Assembly (NCBI GenBank): GCA_951812925.1
Contig: OX638372.1
Location: 70,077,407 to 70,141,406 of the forward strand
Source: Calliopum simillimum
Lineage: Eukaryota; Arthropoda; Insecta; Diptera; Lauxaniidae
DNA: 64,000 bases
Direction of reading: 5' to 3'
A model generated the notes under the pieces. That model saw only the letters and a list, made by a program, of their open reading frames with translations, had not been told where the DNA came from and searched no databases. Made by a program: the position numbers and the translations under genes. Within the stretch, counting starts at the first letter, position 1. The number at the start of each line of letters is the position of its first letter. Below are positions 23,641 through 35,405 of the stretch, in pieces.

Positions 23641-24260
23641 TTCTAATTTTGTTGAACATGCACCGATTTTGATCCGACAGGGCTCATTTTGCTTGTAATG
23701 AAATTTTGAACAAAACCAACACATTAGTTTTTTCCGGCCTTTCCCCAAAATTTCTTTAGTCCTCCGTGAACCCTCAAAATCGGATAAATTCAATGAAACT
23801 GTTCTAAAATGCTTAAAAATGGAAAGTTATGCTATTCATGGGGTTCTCTAGATTGCTGAATCCAAATATGATGTTGGAAAATCAAAAAACTCAAAATGGC
23901 ACCTGGAAAATTGCGTACATACCCATTTTCAGCTACAAAAATGGGAAAAAATCGTTACAGGGGGTTTTAGCCTAGAAATCTTGTTACATTGAATGAATTT
24001 ATACGATCGATGTGGGATATTGTTTTTTATACTGAACACGAAAAACTCAATTATTTTTTTTTTTCCTTGCGGCCGTTCCCGAGTTATTTGTTAATTTATA
24101 TTTTCGAGGTTATAGCTTCATATACATCAATATATTTCTATGACGCCAAGTTTGATCAATTTTATTTTTTCACGTTGACAAAGAGTGATTAATGGCGCTT
24201 CTAACAAGTATACCAATGATTATGCTTCGAACAAAATTGACTGAGTTATAGCAGGAAAAA

Positions 24261-24839
24261 GTTTGAAATTTCACAAATTTTTGAAATTTTTCACATCAAC
24301 TTCAAATGAAACATTTGGTTTTTGGCATATACATTTTTTTAATACTTGTTTTTTAGTAATTTTATTAAATGGCGCATATAATTGCAAACATTTTAAGCCT
24401 ATGTTAAGCAAAATCGAATGAAATTTCCAAAAGATATGAGGGTTTTAGTGCAATAGGAAAATTTCGATTTCTTTCAAAAATTGATATTTTTGATACAATC
24501 CGCAATGTTCTTCTACAGAGAATGATTAGAAGTTACTTCAAACATCTTTAAAGTGTTCAATAAGTGTAGGGTGTCCTATCTGGAGGCTGAAAAATTGGAT
24601 CTGTTGACTCAGGCCGAACATTTCGAAAATTCTCACATCTTCCTTATTGCACTGAAACCTTAATATCTTTTGGAAATTTAATTCGATTTTGCTCAACATA
24701 GGCTCAAAATGTTTGCAATTATATGCGCCATTTAATAAAATTACTAAAAAACAAGTATTACAAAAATTTATATGCCAAAAAGCAAATGTTTCATTTGAAG
24801 TTGATGTGAAAAATTTCAAAAATTTTTGAAATTTCAAAC
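24261..24839. repeat. 579-bp foldback that truncates the SAM gene
   Basis: Inverted arms of about 185 bp begin GTTTGAAATTTC on the left (24261) and end with GAAATTTCAAAC on the right (24839). Both contain AAATGGCGCATATAATTGCA or its complement. It abuts the last recognisable codons of the SAM-domain gene. No clear target duplication, so end-trimming or deletion at insertion is possible. Confidence 0.75.
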
Positions 24840-26459
24840 TGTATTTCATAAAATAATTGTTGTAAAAAAATCCACACATATTTGCTCTTTGGTGAAAATT
24901 TTAAATTAAAAACAAAGCATGTTTTGATAACTAAGTCCACAGCACGTAATAGAGAAGGCACTTTATAGAGTAAGCCATCAAAATAAACATAAAATTCAGT
25001 TAAGAGTTCAATTGACTCTCCAATAACAAAGACTTTTGGTTGTATTTTCAAACCTTCTTTAAGCGCAATTCCCTTTAATTCGACCTCTTTTTGTTTGAAG
25101 TTATTCAAGTTGACTAAGTGGACTATCATGTCGTTTTGAGCGTCTGATATTGATGGCTTACAGCTTCTAGAGATACGAGGCGGCAGTATAAGTGCATGCA
25201 ATAAATTAAAAAAGTAAAAATGTCTTGAATCTGAAAAAAATAAAAAAAAAAAACAATTTGAAATAGTAACCTAAAATACGAAATCATAAATAGGTAAATA
25301 AGGTTTTTAAATATTTACCTTTACACAGTTCTGAAGATTGCATAGCTTCGAAGTATTGGAAATTTAATTTGTCTTTTAAATATAATTTAAAAAATTTTCG
25401 TTGAATTTTCCTTCAATATCCTGAATTTTTTGAAACATCATACTGCCTTTTCCTGGATAGAGGGTTTCGAAATCAATGTCAATTAATTCTGGTCCATTTG
25501 GATCCTTATATCTTGGCCAGTCTAACAGCTGTTCCCTCACACACTTTGTTTCTTTCATCCTCAAAACTGATGTTTCCTTCCATGGTGTAGAAATGTCTTT
25601 AGGAATGTTACGAGTAAGTACTCGCTAAAATTTTCTATATTAGTTTCACTTGAAATTTTAGGTACTTTGATGAAGAGCTCGCAGAACCTTCGGCAAAATC
25701 ATGTGTATTCGTTTCGATGGAAATTTTTGTCTGTGTAGATGAGGAGCTTGCAGAACCTTTACGCTTGTACACCATTAAAATATCGATCGTAGATTTTCCC
25801 TGACGGGTTCTTTTTATTTTCTCGTGGAATATAGTATGTCAACACATTTTCTGTTGGAAACAAATGAACAATTTCTTCAGCTACTTTTGACATCATTTTT
25901 GGGTTCATTTTAATATTTTTGAAGAAAAAGTGGCCTATAATTATTCTAACAATATTTGTTTGATCGATCTCTTCAAGCGTGTTTTTAGTTTTATACTTGA
26001 TTAAGTCTTTTCCCGTCACGGTTTTTTCTAAAATTAACTCTATATTAAAATCTGATACCGATGATGGTGAATCTTGGGACTTCAACCAATCAGAGACAGT
26101 ATTTGTCAAAGTTCTGTCACTTCCACAGCATGACAATAATGTGTACTAAAATTTGTAATTTTGATATGTCTGACTGTCAGGGTATTTGAATTACTTACAT
26201 GATTTTCAGTTCTCCATTTTTGTAGATTATATCTAAATTTAATTTTTTCGGCGATCAAATCCCGTTTGTTAAAAATCTCGTCAATATCGTGAGTGTGCAT
26301 CATTTTCAGTATGTCCACTGAATTTATTCCACATTCTGTTAATGCATTTGTAGATGATTCTAATAGGCCCCATTCAATAAATAAATTTAATAACTCGTTA
26401 TCGATTTCAATTATTGAAATTTCATTTAGAACTTCACTTGAATTATTTTCTGAATTCAT
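24840..26459 (-). pseudogene. SAM-domain protein, four exons, frameshifted (cassette gene 1)
   Basis: Minus strand. Exon 1 (26459-26199) starts at ATG and encodes a SAM-like helical domain (LLNLFIEWGLLESSTNALTE, then GINSVDILKMM). It ends at a GTAAGT donor. Exon 2 (26145-25771) follows a TTTTAG acceptor in phase 0 and contains LFPTENVLTYYIP and PSGKIYDRY. Exon 3 (25624-25319) contains LLDWPRYKDPNGPELIDIDF. A one-base change near 25380 makes a premature stop, after which QYFEAMQSSELCK continues in the next frame to a GTAAAT donor. Exon 4 (from 25230) holds CKPSISDAQNDMIVHLVN and TEFYVYFDGLLYKV, and is cut by a foldback at 24839. The layout matches a family of uncharacterised multi-copy insect proteins I remember. 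No biochemical role is known to me. Probably dead. Confidence 0.65.
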
Positions 26460-27013
26460 TTCAGCACCAAGTTTTAAGAGTAAATATTCTTGGGGTACCA
26501 ACTTTTTATTTGTCTTGAGAACAAAGTACTTGTTTTTAAATCAACAGTTTTTTAACTCTTGACTTAAGAGTGCAACATTTGAGTTTGAAAACGAAAAGTA
26601 TTCGAACCAAAGGTTAAATTGTTAGCTTGAAGATTTTATTCTTGCGACAAATTCTTTTTTGTTACAGTTTTTTAAATGTGAAAAGTACTTGATTTAACTA
26701 CGTTTATTTTTTGTGTGTAGTTATACAGTTTGTCAAGAATGTCTTTTTACATTGAAAATAAATTCATATTTTCAACTTATTAAGCAAAAAAAAACATACT
26801 TCTTACACTTTTGCCAAACTTTTTTTTATGAATAATAGTTGCTTACTATATTCAAAAAGGATTCATGAAAAAAAAATTTGCAAATTCAATGCAAAATAAA
26901 GAAAAAATCAACAAAAACAAAAAATACTCGATTTTTGAAGTGTCAAGAAAGTCTTTTTACAAATAAAAAGAATTGTTTTTATATTGAATTTTTAGTATCT
27001 TCCTTGTTTACAG

Positions 27014-27205
27014 TCATCTTTGAATGACCACCATACTCGGTCTTTTCCAATATTGTATTTTCAAATGAAGTTCGGTATTTGGTTGCCTTTCAGCGACCTT
27101 TTTCTTAAAATAGACCCTCAAATTTTCGATAGGATTATAGTCGGGACATTGGACTAATGCATCCATCACTTTGTCACAGTTAAACTGAAGCCACATTCGC
27201 ACCAT
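27014..27205 (-). pseudogene. Tc1-like transposase C-terminal fragment, left arm
   Basis: The translation MVRMWLQFNCDKVMDALVQ then CPDYNPIENLRVYFKKKV is the end of a Tc1-type DDE transposase, covering the last catalytic glutamate (IEN). The upstream catalytic residues are absent. Its mirror copy in the right arm is at 27583-27774. Confidence 0.7.
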
Positions 27206-27582
27206 AGTCGTTTATGCTTTCGATCATTACGCTGATAGATTTTGAAATGGGGTTTTCGGTCCCTGATAAACCCAAATTGTCAAGTTTTTTAATGTGAAAT
27301 GGTTAGATATTCTTTCGAGTTCATGGTTGTGTCTTTAAAGGATAAGTTTCTACTCCTCTGCCACCTCCAAGTCATAATACTAAATTTTTAAATTTTAACG
27401 GTAGGAATAATGTTGTGATGTTAAAATTGAAAAATTTAGTATTATGACTTGGAGGTGGCAGAGGAGTAGAAACTTATCTTTTATAGACACAACCATTAAA
27501 AAACTTGACAATTCGGGTTTATTAGGGACTGAAAACCCCATTTCAAATTCTGTCAGCGTAATGATCGAAAGCATAAGCGACT

Positions 27583-27774
27583 ATGGTGCGAATGTGGCTT
27601 CAGTTTAACTGTGACAAAGTGATGGATGCATTAGTCCAAAGTCCCGACTATAATCCTATCGAAAATTTGTGGGTCTATTTTAAGAAAAAGGTCGCTGAAA
27701 GGCAACCAAATACCGAACTTCATTTGAAAATACAATATTGGAAAAGACCGAGTAATTACAACCTGGAAATTTGA
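27583..27774 (+). pseudogene. Tc1-like transposase C-terminal fragment, right arm
   Basis: Mirror copy of 27014-27205. Here the motif is SPDYNPIENLWVYFKKKV, closer to the Tc1 consensus (PDLNPIENLW). Only the last part of a roughly 340-residue transposase is present. Confidence 0.7.
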
Positions 27775-28124
27775 TTCCTTCTATGTAAAAACATCTTGAA
27801 TGTGTGGTAGATGCTTATGGTGGTCATTCAAAGATGGCTGTAAACAAGGAAGATACTAAAAATTTAACATAAAAACATTTCTTTTTATTTGTAAAAAGAC
27901 TTTCTTGACACTTCAAAAATCGAGTATTATTTGTTTTTGTTGATTTTTTTTTTATTTTGCATTGAATTTGCAAATTTTTTTCACGAATCCTTTTTAAATA
28001 TAGTAAGCAACTTTTATTCATGAAAAAAAGTTTGGTAAAAATGAAAGAAATACGTTTTTTTTTTGCTTAATAAGTTGAAAATATGAATTTATTTTCAATG
28101 TAAAAAGACATTCTTGACAAACTG

Positions 28125-29516
28125 TATGTAAAACATCAAAATAAGAATTTTTTTTTAATTTTTTCTGTTTTGCTTAGGATATTTTGGATAGTTAAAAAAA
28201 AGATATCGTTACACCTCAAATTTGGTCTACGGGAAAAGGCAATTACCTTATTCTGCCATACAAGGAGTTTTGAGAAAAAAATTATAATGTTTGGTTATTG
28301 GCAAAAATAAAGAAAAAATATGTTTGTTTTAACTGTTTAGGTAAGAATATTTCGGGGAAAAAAAAGGGTAGCCACATACATAGTTTAAATTGGTTTTTGA
28401 AGGAAAATGTAGTTAATTATTTTTTTTATGGTGTGAAGTTCGGTAAAATTGTTCACATATTTGAATAGAGAAAAGGTTAAGCTTCCGTTTGGTTCATATT
28501 TCTTGTTGGTCATGTAATCAGAACGGACGCTATAGCAGTACTAAGTCAAAAATAGCAAACATGTTGACAGTTCGGCTTCTTACTGTATAACTCCGAAACT
28601 AGATCCTGGCGACACATTTTCATTACACAATAGTTTTTACAACATAGGACGTAATAAAACCAACCAAAGTATCCTTAAAGTAAGCTTAAGGCAAAAAAAT
28701 TTTCTCCAAAAGTATTGTTCGGATCTGTCCAAGCTTATGCTATACGTTTTATCATTATTTTGGAACACTTCACATTTTATACCAATGCAATTTGCTAAAA
28801 TTTTTCAACAAAACACCGGAAAAACAGCTAATGAGCAGTTTCTTAATTTGAAACTAAAAAACATTTTGCCCAGTAGAAGAGGGTATATCTTTTTGTGTCA
28901 GTCTAATATGAGTATATTCCTTAGCTGCTCGTAATTCCGTTGTGTAACACCTGTGGTATTTTCCGAACACAATACATATTAATATTGATATCACACTTGT
29001 TTTTAATATTATGGCACGTTCTATCAATGTGTTTTATGCGAAGATATTTCAATTCATATGCCAAAAATGGTACAAAGCTTTTTTTGGAAATAATAAATGT
29101 AAATAAGTTGCAATTACACCTGCAAATTATTATTAACTCTTAGAAATGTTAATTCAAACAGAAAAAACGTTTGAATTCGAAATATGCTTATCATGGCTAA
29201 GTTTTTTTTTATGCTACAGCGTGCAACACAATTTTTATTGCTCTCCAATAAGTTAAAACAGAGGTAAGTAATGCTATTAGAAGTCCTTCCCAATTCCCTT
29301 CAAATGCACTTTCCTTTTGATATAAAATGGTTCTAGCCCAGGACACAAGGATTTATCTGCGAAATAAAAAACTTTTTTCTTATCCGGAACCAACTTTATT
29401 TATGCATCAAAAATAAAGTGTGAAAGTTCATTGCGAAGTTGAGTGCGCATCAAAAGTTACAGAAAAATTGTTGGTCGATAATTCTGGCTTAATTCGATAT
29501 CAGCGATCAGCTGATA
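28125..29516. other. intergenic DNA with dispersed repeats
   Basis: No gene is supported. About 28420-28585 is a repeat whose inverted copy lies at 53110-53280 (shared word TCAGAACGGACGCTATAG). About 29330-29490 is a diverged copy of part of the palindrome at 45157-46357 (TAGCCCAGGA, TTTATTTATGCAT, GTGCGCAT words). Confidence 0.5.
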
Positions 29517-29880
29517 ACACTAGTTTACAGCAAAAATTCCCATTGAATGCCATTATTCATTTTATATGTAAAATCAGCTGCTGATTCCGAAAACAGCATT
29601 ATTTTTTTTTTCTTTCACGTCGTTTTCGAGACATCGGTCATTTTCGGTTTTTGGACCAAAAAAATAAGATAGTTCCATTTAAATACAAATATCTCAAGAA
29701 CCAATTTTTGTGTTTAAACGTAAAATATGTGCCACGACCATATTTTAACCATTGAAAATTTTGATATTTTGATTTTAATTTTACAGATTTTGATGAAAAT
29801 CAAAATTTTCCATGGTTAAAAAGCGAGCGTGGCGCTTTTCCGATTTCGCCCAATTTTTGCCTATTATAAGGCATTGATAG

Positions 29881-31142
29881 CACTGTTCGACAATTTCCAA
29901 CTTTTTGTAAAACACATTAGAAAATCCAAAAAATTCTTAAAGTAGGAGTTAAAAAAAATACCCGTGTCTCTTGGTTTTCTCCAGCACGTCACATTTTTTT
30001 TTTTTTAATCGATTTTTGAAGTTTTTTTATCCACTATACATGAAAAAACAAAAATACCGCATTCTTGTGTTAAATCGATGAATTTAACAATATGATCCTT
30101 ACAATATATCTTAACAATATGATCCTTACATCTGAGGTATATCATGTGTTCAGCAAACTTATGCAGGATATTGCGGGGAATATTTTTGTATAAAATTTTA
30201 ACCCTATTTAACCCCAACATGTGGGTCATTTTTGCCCTTTTCTTAAAAAGCTATAAAAATCACACCTAAAACAGGGGAAAATTGAGTCAGTACAGAAATA
30301 TTTGCTATAAAATTTCACTACTAGTTTCTAACCACGTAAAGGACAAATTTAAGCTCGAAACCAAAAAATTTTTAAAATCAATTAGGACTTTTCACATTGC
30401 ATATTAATTACATCCCCGACGTGCTTACCTTAAGTTTTAAGAATTTTTCGTCTTTGATAACTCTTAGTGAAATTTTTTGCAGGATATTTTTGCAAAATTC
30501 TTTAACCCAATGTGGCTCTGTTTTAGAAAAAGGGGTCAAAAGACCCATAAAAACAGGATATAATAGGCTAATGTGTTCTAGGAAAATGATCCTTGTGTGA
30601 TTTTGTTATGATCTTGTGAGAACGAGTTTTGTCCAAAATGTAATTTTAGAGTTTTACAGTGGGGTGAAATTTTAGAAGTCCTAATTGATTTTAACGATTT
30701 TTTTGCTTCCGGAATGAAATTTTGTTTTTTTAGTGTTCAGCAACTAGTAGTGAAATTGTATAGCATATATTTCTGTAGTACATACTGACTCAATATTCCC
30801 CCGTTTTAGGTGTAATTTTTGTACCTTTTTGAGAAAAGAGCAAAAATAACCCACATGTGGGGGTTGTACAGGGTTAAAATTTTACACAAAAATATTCCCC
30901 GTAATATTCTGCATAAGTTTACTGAACACATGATACACCTCAGATGTAAGGATCATATAGTTAAATTCATCGATTTAACATCGATTTTTTTCATGTACAG
31001 TGGATAAAAAAACTTCAAAAATAGATTAAAAAAAAATGTGGCGTGCTGGAAAAAACCACGAGATACGGGTATTTTTTTTTAACGTTTACTTTAAGAATTT
31101 TTGGATTTTCTCATGTGTTTTTTTTTTTTGTGTCGAACAGTG
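29881..31142. mobile_element. CACTGTTCGAC foldback unit 1
   Basis: It begins CACTGTTCGACAATTT and ends with the complement (GTGTCGAACAGTG), with arms of about 330 bp. TAG precedes the left end and follows the right end, a possible 3-bp target duplication. It contains a 672-bp piggyBac-like MITE at its centre. The shared arm includes TACCCGTGTCTC and CTCCAGCACGTCA words. Confidence 0.65.
30202..30873. mobile_element. piggyBac-like MITE, 672-bp copy
   Basis: It is flanked by TTAA (30198-30201 and 30874-30877), begins CCCTATTTAACCCCAACATG and ends with CACATGTGGGGGTTGTACAGGG cut at the TTAA. It sits at the centre of foldback unit 1 at the same position as the shorter copies in the related units, so it descends from one old insertion and differs in internal length. 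No transposase. Confidence 0.65.
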
Positions 31143-31792
31143 TAGTCAGTAGCTTTGTCATCAAAAAATTGTATACGCTTCAAAAGATATGACCAAATCC
31201 AATTAAAAGTTACGGGCGGTGCCAGGCCTCTTCATAAGAATATACTAAGTCAAAATCTATTTCATTCTTTAGTATATGCTATTGCGCATAATTTACCAAA
31301 GTTTCATTAAAATCGCTTAAGCCGTTCTTGAGAAAAACATGACAACAGTTTTTATATACACAATTTTAGACCCTATAAGAAGAGAAGATATCTCAGAAAC
31401 CATATAAGATACAGCAATTCTGGCAGATTCGGATTTAGAATTGCCAAATACATATAAAATGACTATTTTGATTATTGTTTGTTGTATTTTTTTTTCCAAT
31501 TTTTTTTTATGAAAACATCATCTTTTTAAATATGGTTTAAAAAATTATATAATTCCGACCGCGCTCCAAATTGTTTCTGATTTTAAATAAAAAAGAAACA
31601 AAATTTAAAAAAAAAATCATCAAAATCGGAGCTGTTCTTGAGGACTTCCATCAAAAAGCCTTTATTGACTCCACTATAAGATACTATGTATATAAGAAAA
31701 TCAATTGAAAAATGCAAAAGTTGTATACACGTACAATTCATTGATAAATTACCAAAATGCTTTTTTGCCTATTTTTCCGTGTTTTTGTATTA

Positions 31793-32608
31793 CACTGTTC
31801 GACAATTTGAAACTTTTTGTAAAATACATGAGAAAATCCAAAATTTCTTAAAGTAGACGTTAAAAAAATACCCGTGTCTCGTCGTTTTTCTCCAGCACGT
31901 CAGATTTTTTTAATCGATTTTTGAAGTTTTTGAATCCACTGTACACGAAAAAACAAAAATAACGCATTCTTGTGATAAATCGATGAATTTAACTATATGA
32001 TCCTTACATCTGAGGTGTATCATGTGTTCAGTAAACTTATGTAAGATATTGCGAGGAATATTTTTGTAGAAAATTTTAACCCTCTAAGGCCCCCACATGT
32101 GGGTCATTTTGACCCTTTTCTTAAAAAGGTACAAAAATGACACCTAAAATAGGAGAATATTGAGTCAGAATGTACTACAGAATTATTTGCCATAAAATTT
32201 CACTACTTGTTGCTGAACACTAAAAAGTCGAAATTTTATCCCGAAATCCAAAAAATCGTTAAAATCCTTTCCTTTTTAAGGAAAGGGTCAAATTGACCCA
32301 CATGTGGAGTTTTTAGAGGGTTAAAATTTTATACAAAAAAATCCTAGCAATATCCTGCATAAGTTTACTACACACATAATACACCTCAGATAAAAGGATC
32401 ATATAGTTAAATTCATCGATTTAACACAAGAATGCGTAATTTTTGTTTTTTTCATGTACAGTGGATTAAAAAACTTCAAAAATCGATTAAAAAAATATGA
32501 CGTGCTGGAGAAAAACGAGACACGGGTATTTTTTTTTTAACACCAACTTAAGGAATTTTTTGGATTTTCTCTTGTATTTTACAAAAGGTTTCAAATTGTC
32601 CAACAGTG
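31793..32608. mobile_element. CACTGTTCGAC foldback unit 2
   Basis: Second copy of the unit at 29881-31142, in direct orientation to it. Ends are CACTGTTCGACAATTTGAAA and TTTCAAATTGTCCAACAGTG. A 241-bp piggyBac-like MITE lies at its centre. Confidence 0.65.
32080..32320. mobile_element. piggyBac-like MITE, 241-bp copy
   Basis: It is flanked by TTAA (32076-32079 and 32321-32324). It begins CCCTCTAAGGCCCCCACATG and ends GAGTTTTTAGAGGG. The inner words GTGGGTCATTTTGACCC and GGGTCAAATTGACCCAC mirror each other. Confidence 0.7.
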
Positions 32609-32739
32609 TAATGCAAAAAAACGCAAAAATAGGCAAAAAAGCATTTTGGTAATCTATCAATGAATTGTATACAACTTTTGCATTTTTCAATCGATTTTCT
32701 TAAATAGCATCTTATTTGCTTAACAGAATATATAGACGG

Positions 32740-34949
32740 AGAGCCAGCGCTGGGCTGACCCTCCTCATAGTATCAAAGCTGAATTTTTTTGTGAGTGTTC
32801 TTCCAATAGTAGGTATGAACTTCTGTTCTAGTGAATTCCTGAGAGGTGGTGCCTACGTGAGATATCGGGCCCAAAAGGTCGAGAAAAACAGTTTTTTGCA
32901 AATATCTCGCTAACGGTTTTATCTACAAAAAAATTAACCTCCACAATTTTGTAGCCCATTAAATTTCATATCAAAAAGTGATGCAAATTGTTTTCGCACG
33001 ACCTATAGTTTAGGAGATATGGTCCAGTGAAATTGGACTTTCCAACCTTACATATAAAATCCATAATTTTTTTTCTTCTAGTCGACCTATTTTTAGTTTC
33101 AAATTATGCACCAAAATTCGAGACCGATTTCACTGTCGTACAAAAAGTTATTCAGGCACAAAGGTCGAGAAAATTAGTATCTCGCTAACGCTTATTTCTA
33201 CAAAAAAAAATGGTGCTCAACAATTTTGTAGCTCAGAAAATTTCATATCAAAAAGTGGTGCAAATTATTTTCGTACGACCCACAGTTTAGGAGATATCCT
33301 ATTTTGAGGTATTTTCCGCATGCAAGTGTTCATAGTAATATGAACGTTGATTTTCAAAGTACTCTAACTACGCCTACGTCATATAATCATGGCTGAATTT
33401 TTTTGTGGGTATCCTTCTAATAAGGAATTCTAACTTTTGTGTTAGTTAAATCGTGAAAGATGGTAGCTTCGCGAAATATCGGGTGCAAAAGGTAGAGAAA
33501 ATCAGTTTTTTGAAAGTTGATTTGAAATGACTGTAACTATGCCTATGTCATGGTATCATGGCTGCATTTTTTTGTGGGTATTCTTCCAATAATGGGTACT
33601 GACTTTTGTTTCAGTCAAGCCGTAAGAGGTGGTGCCATCTTGAGATATCGTGTGCAAAAGTCGAGAAAATCAGTTTTTTCAAAATTGATTTTGAAATTAC
33701 TATAACTATGCCTACGTCATGGTATCATGGCTGCATTTTTTTGTAGGTATTTTTCCAATAGTGGGAACTGACTTTTGCTTCAGTCAAACCGTGAGAGGTG
33801 GTGCCTTCCTGAGATATCGGGTGCAAAAGTCGAGAAAATCAGTTTTTGAAAATTGATTTTCAAATTACTATAACTATGCCTACGTCATGGTATCATGGCT
33901 GTGAGTACTCTTCCAATAGTGGGTACTGACTTTTTTTTCAGTCAAACCGTGAGAGGTGGTGCCTTCGTGAGATATCGGGTGCAAAAGTCGAGAAAATCAG
34001 ATTTTTTAATGTCGATTTTGAAATTACTATAACTATGTTTACGTCATAGTATCATGGCTGCATTTTTTTGTGGGTATTTTTCCAATAGTGGGTACTAACT
34101 TTTGTTTTAGTCAAACCATGAGCGGTGGTGCCTTCGTGAGATATCGGATGCGAAACGTAGAGAAAATCAGTTTTTTGAAAGTTGATATTCAAATTACTAT
34201 AACTATGATCGATATCTCGCGAAGGCACCACCTCTCACGGTTTGACTAAAACAAAAGTTGGTACCCACTACTGGAAAAATACCCACAAAAAAATTCAACC
34301 ATGATACTATGACGTAGGCGTAGTTATAGTACTTTGAAAATCAACACTCATATTACTATGTCACTTGTATGCGGAAAATACCTTAAAATAGGATATCTCC
34401 TAAACTGTGGATCGTATGTAAACAACTTGCACCACTTTTTGGTATGAAATTTTCTGAGCTACAAAATTGTGGAGCACCATTTTTTTGTAGAAAAAAGCGT
34501 AATCGAGATACTAATATTCTCGACCTTTGTGCCTGAATAACTTTTTGAACGACAGTAAAATTGGTCTCGAATTTTGGTGCATACTTTGAAACTATAAAAT
34601 AGACCGACTAAAGGAAAAAAAATTATGGATTTAATATGTTGGATCGGAAGGTCCAATTTCACTGGACCATATCTCCTAAACTTTATGTCGCGCGAAAACA
34701 ATTTGCACCACTTTTCGATATGAAGTTTAATGAGCTACAAAATTGTGGAAGTTATTTTTTTTGTAGATATAACCGTTAGCGAAATATTTGCAAAAAACTG
34801 TTTTTGTCGACATTTTGGGCCCGATATCTCATGTAGGCACCACCCCTCAGGAATTCACTAGAACAGAAGTTCATACCTACTATCGGAAGAACACTCACAA
34901 AAAAATTCAGCTTTGATACTATGAGGAGGGTCAGCCAAGCGCTGGCTCT
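32740..34949. repeat. 2.2-kb palindrome containing a tandem array
   Basis: Outer arms begin AGAGCCAGCGCTGGGCTGAC and end with a near complement (AGCCAAGCGCTGGCTCT). The arms run about 600-700 bp inward, with matching blocks such as GATATCGGGCCCAAAAGGTC on the left and GGGCCCGATATCTCA on the right. The centre is a 169-bp tandem array. No coding region. Confidence 0.75.
33365..34199. repeat. 169-bp tandem array, five units
   Basis: The phrase TAACTA(C/T)GCCTACGTCAT starts units at 33365, 33534, 33703, 33871 and 34030, so spacing is 169, 169, 168 and 159 bp. Each unit carries GAG(A/G)GGTGGTGCCTTC(G/C)TGAG-like text and GATATCGGGTGCAAAAG. A single unit in inverted orientation follows (34205-34345). 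Relatives occur at about 4670-4970 and 44590-45350. Confidence 0.8.
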
Positions 34950-35405
34950 TAGTCTAATAGACTATGATATAAAAGAACAAAATGATTTTTTGATTTTTTA
35001 TTTTTTAGTATAAATCTGCAGTTGATTTTGACTTTTTTTTTAATTTTTTCGAAAAAAAATATTTTTTTTTAGAAATCAATTTATTTTGCCTACCAAACCA
35101 GCCAAAAAGTGATGTGAATATCATTTGTAGGTAATTTAATTGCATTTAAAATGACATATAGTACGTTTAAGCACAAATGGAACTATCTTTTTTTTTGGTC
35201 CAAAAACCGAAAATGACCGATATCTCGAAAACGACGAGAAAGAAAAAAAAAATTAGTCCATTTCCGGACTCAGCAGCCAATGTTACATATAAAATGAATA
35301 ATGGCATTTAATGGGAAAAATTTTTTAATCATTTGTAAACTAAGTAGTGCACTCAGCATAAAATAAATATCAGCATCTGCAACAGCAAGTACGTATATCA
35401 ACATA

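Larger units (their letters stand above)
26726..28124. mobile_element. palindromic Tc1-like transposon with IR/DR ends
   Basis: The whole 1.4-kb element is an inverted repeat with arms of about 680 bp meeting near 27410. Its ends read CAGTTTGTCAAGAATGTCTT and the complement, with TA on each side (26724-26725 and 28125-28126). A second copy of the terminal motif, GTGTCAAGAAAGTCTTTTTA, lies about 210 bp inside each end, giving the IR/DR layout of many Tc1-like elements. Each arm carries the same transposase C-terminal piece. Confidence 0.85.
29517..35349. mobile_element. 5.8-kb composite foldback (ACACTAGT family), copy 2
   Basis: The left end ACACTAGTTTACAGCAAAAA and about 200 bp beyond it match copy 1 at 20575. 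The mirror image lies at about 35160-35349. Between them are two foldback units starting CACTGTTCGAC (29881-31142 and 31793-32608), each holding a piggyBac-like MITE, then a 2.2-kb palindrome with a 169-bp tandem array (32740-34949). No transposase is recognised, so it looks like serial insertion into an older TIR element. The outer right end is diverged and only approximate. Confidence 0.6.

Noticed and set aside
33365..34199. Regularly spaced repeats that might suggest a CRISPR array
   Set aside because: Whole 169-bp units are tandemly repeated with no short-repeat/unique-spacer structure, and the genome is eukaryotic.
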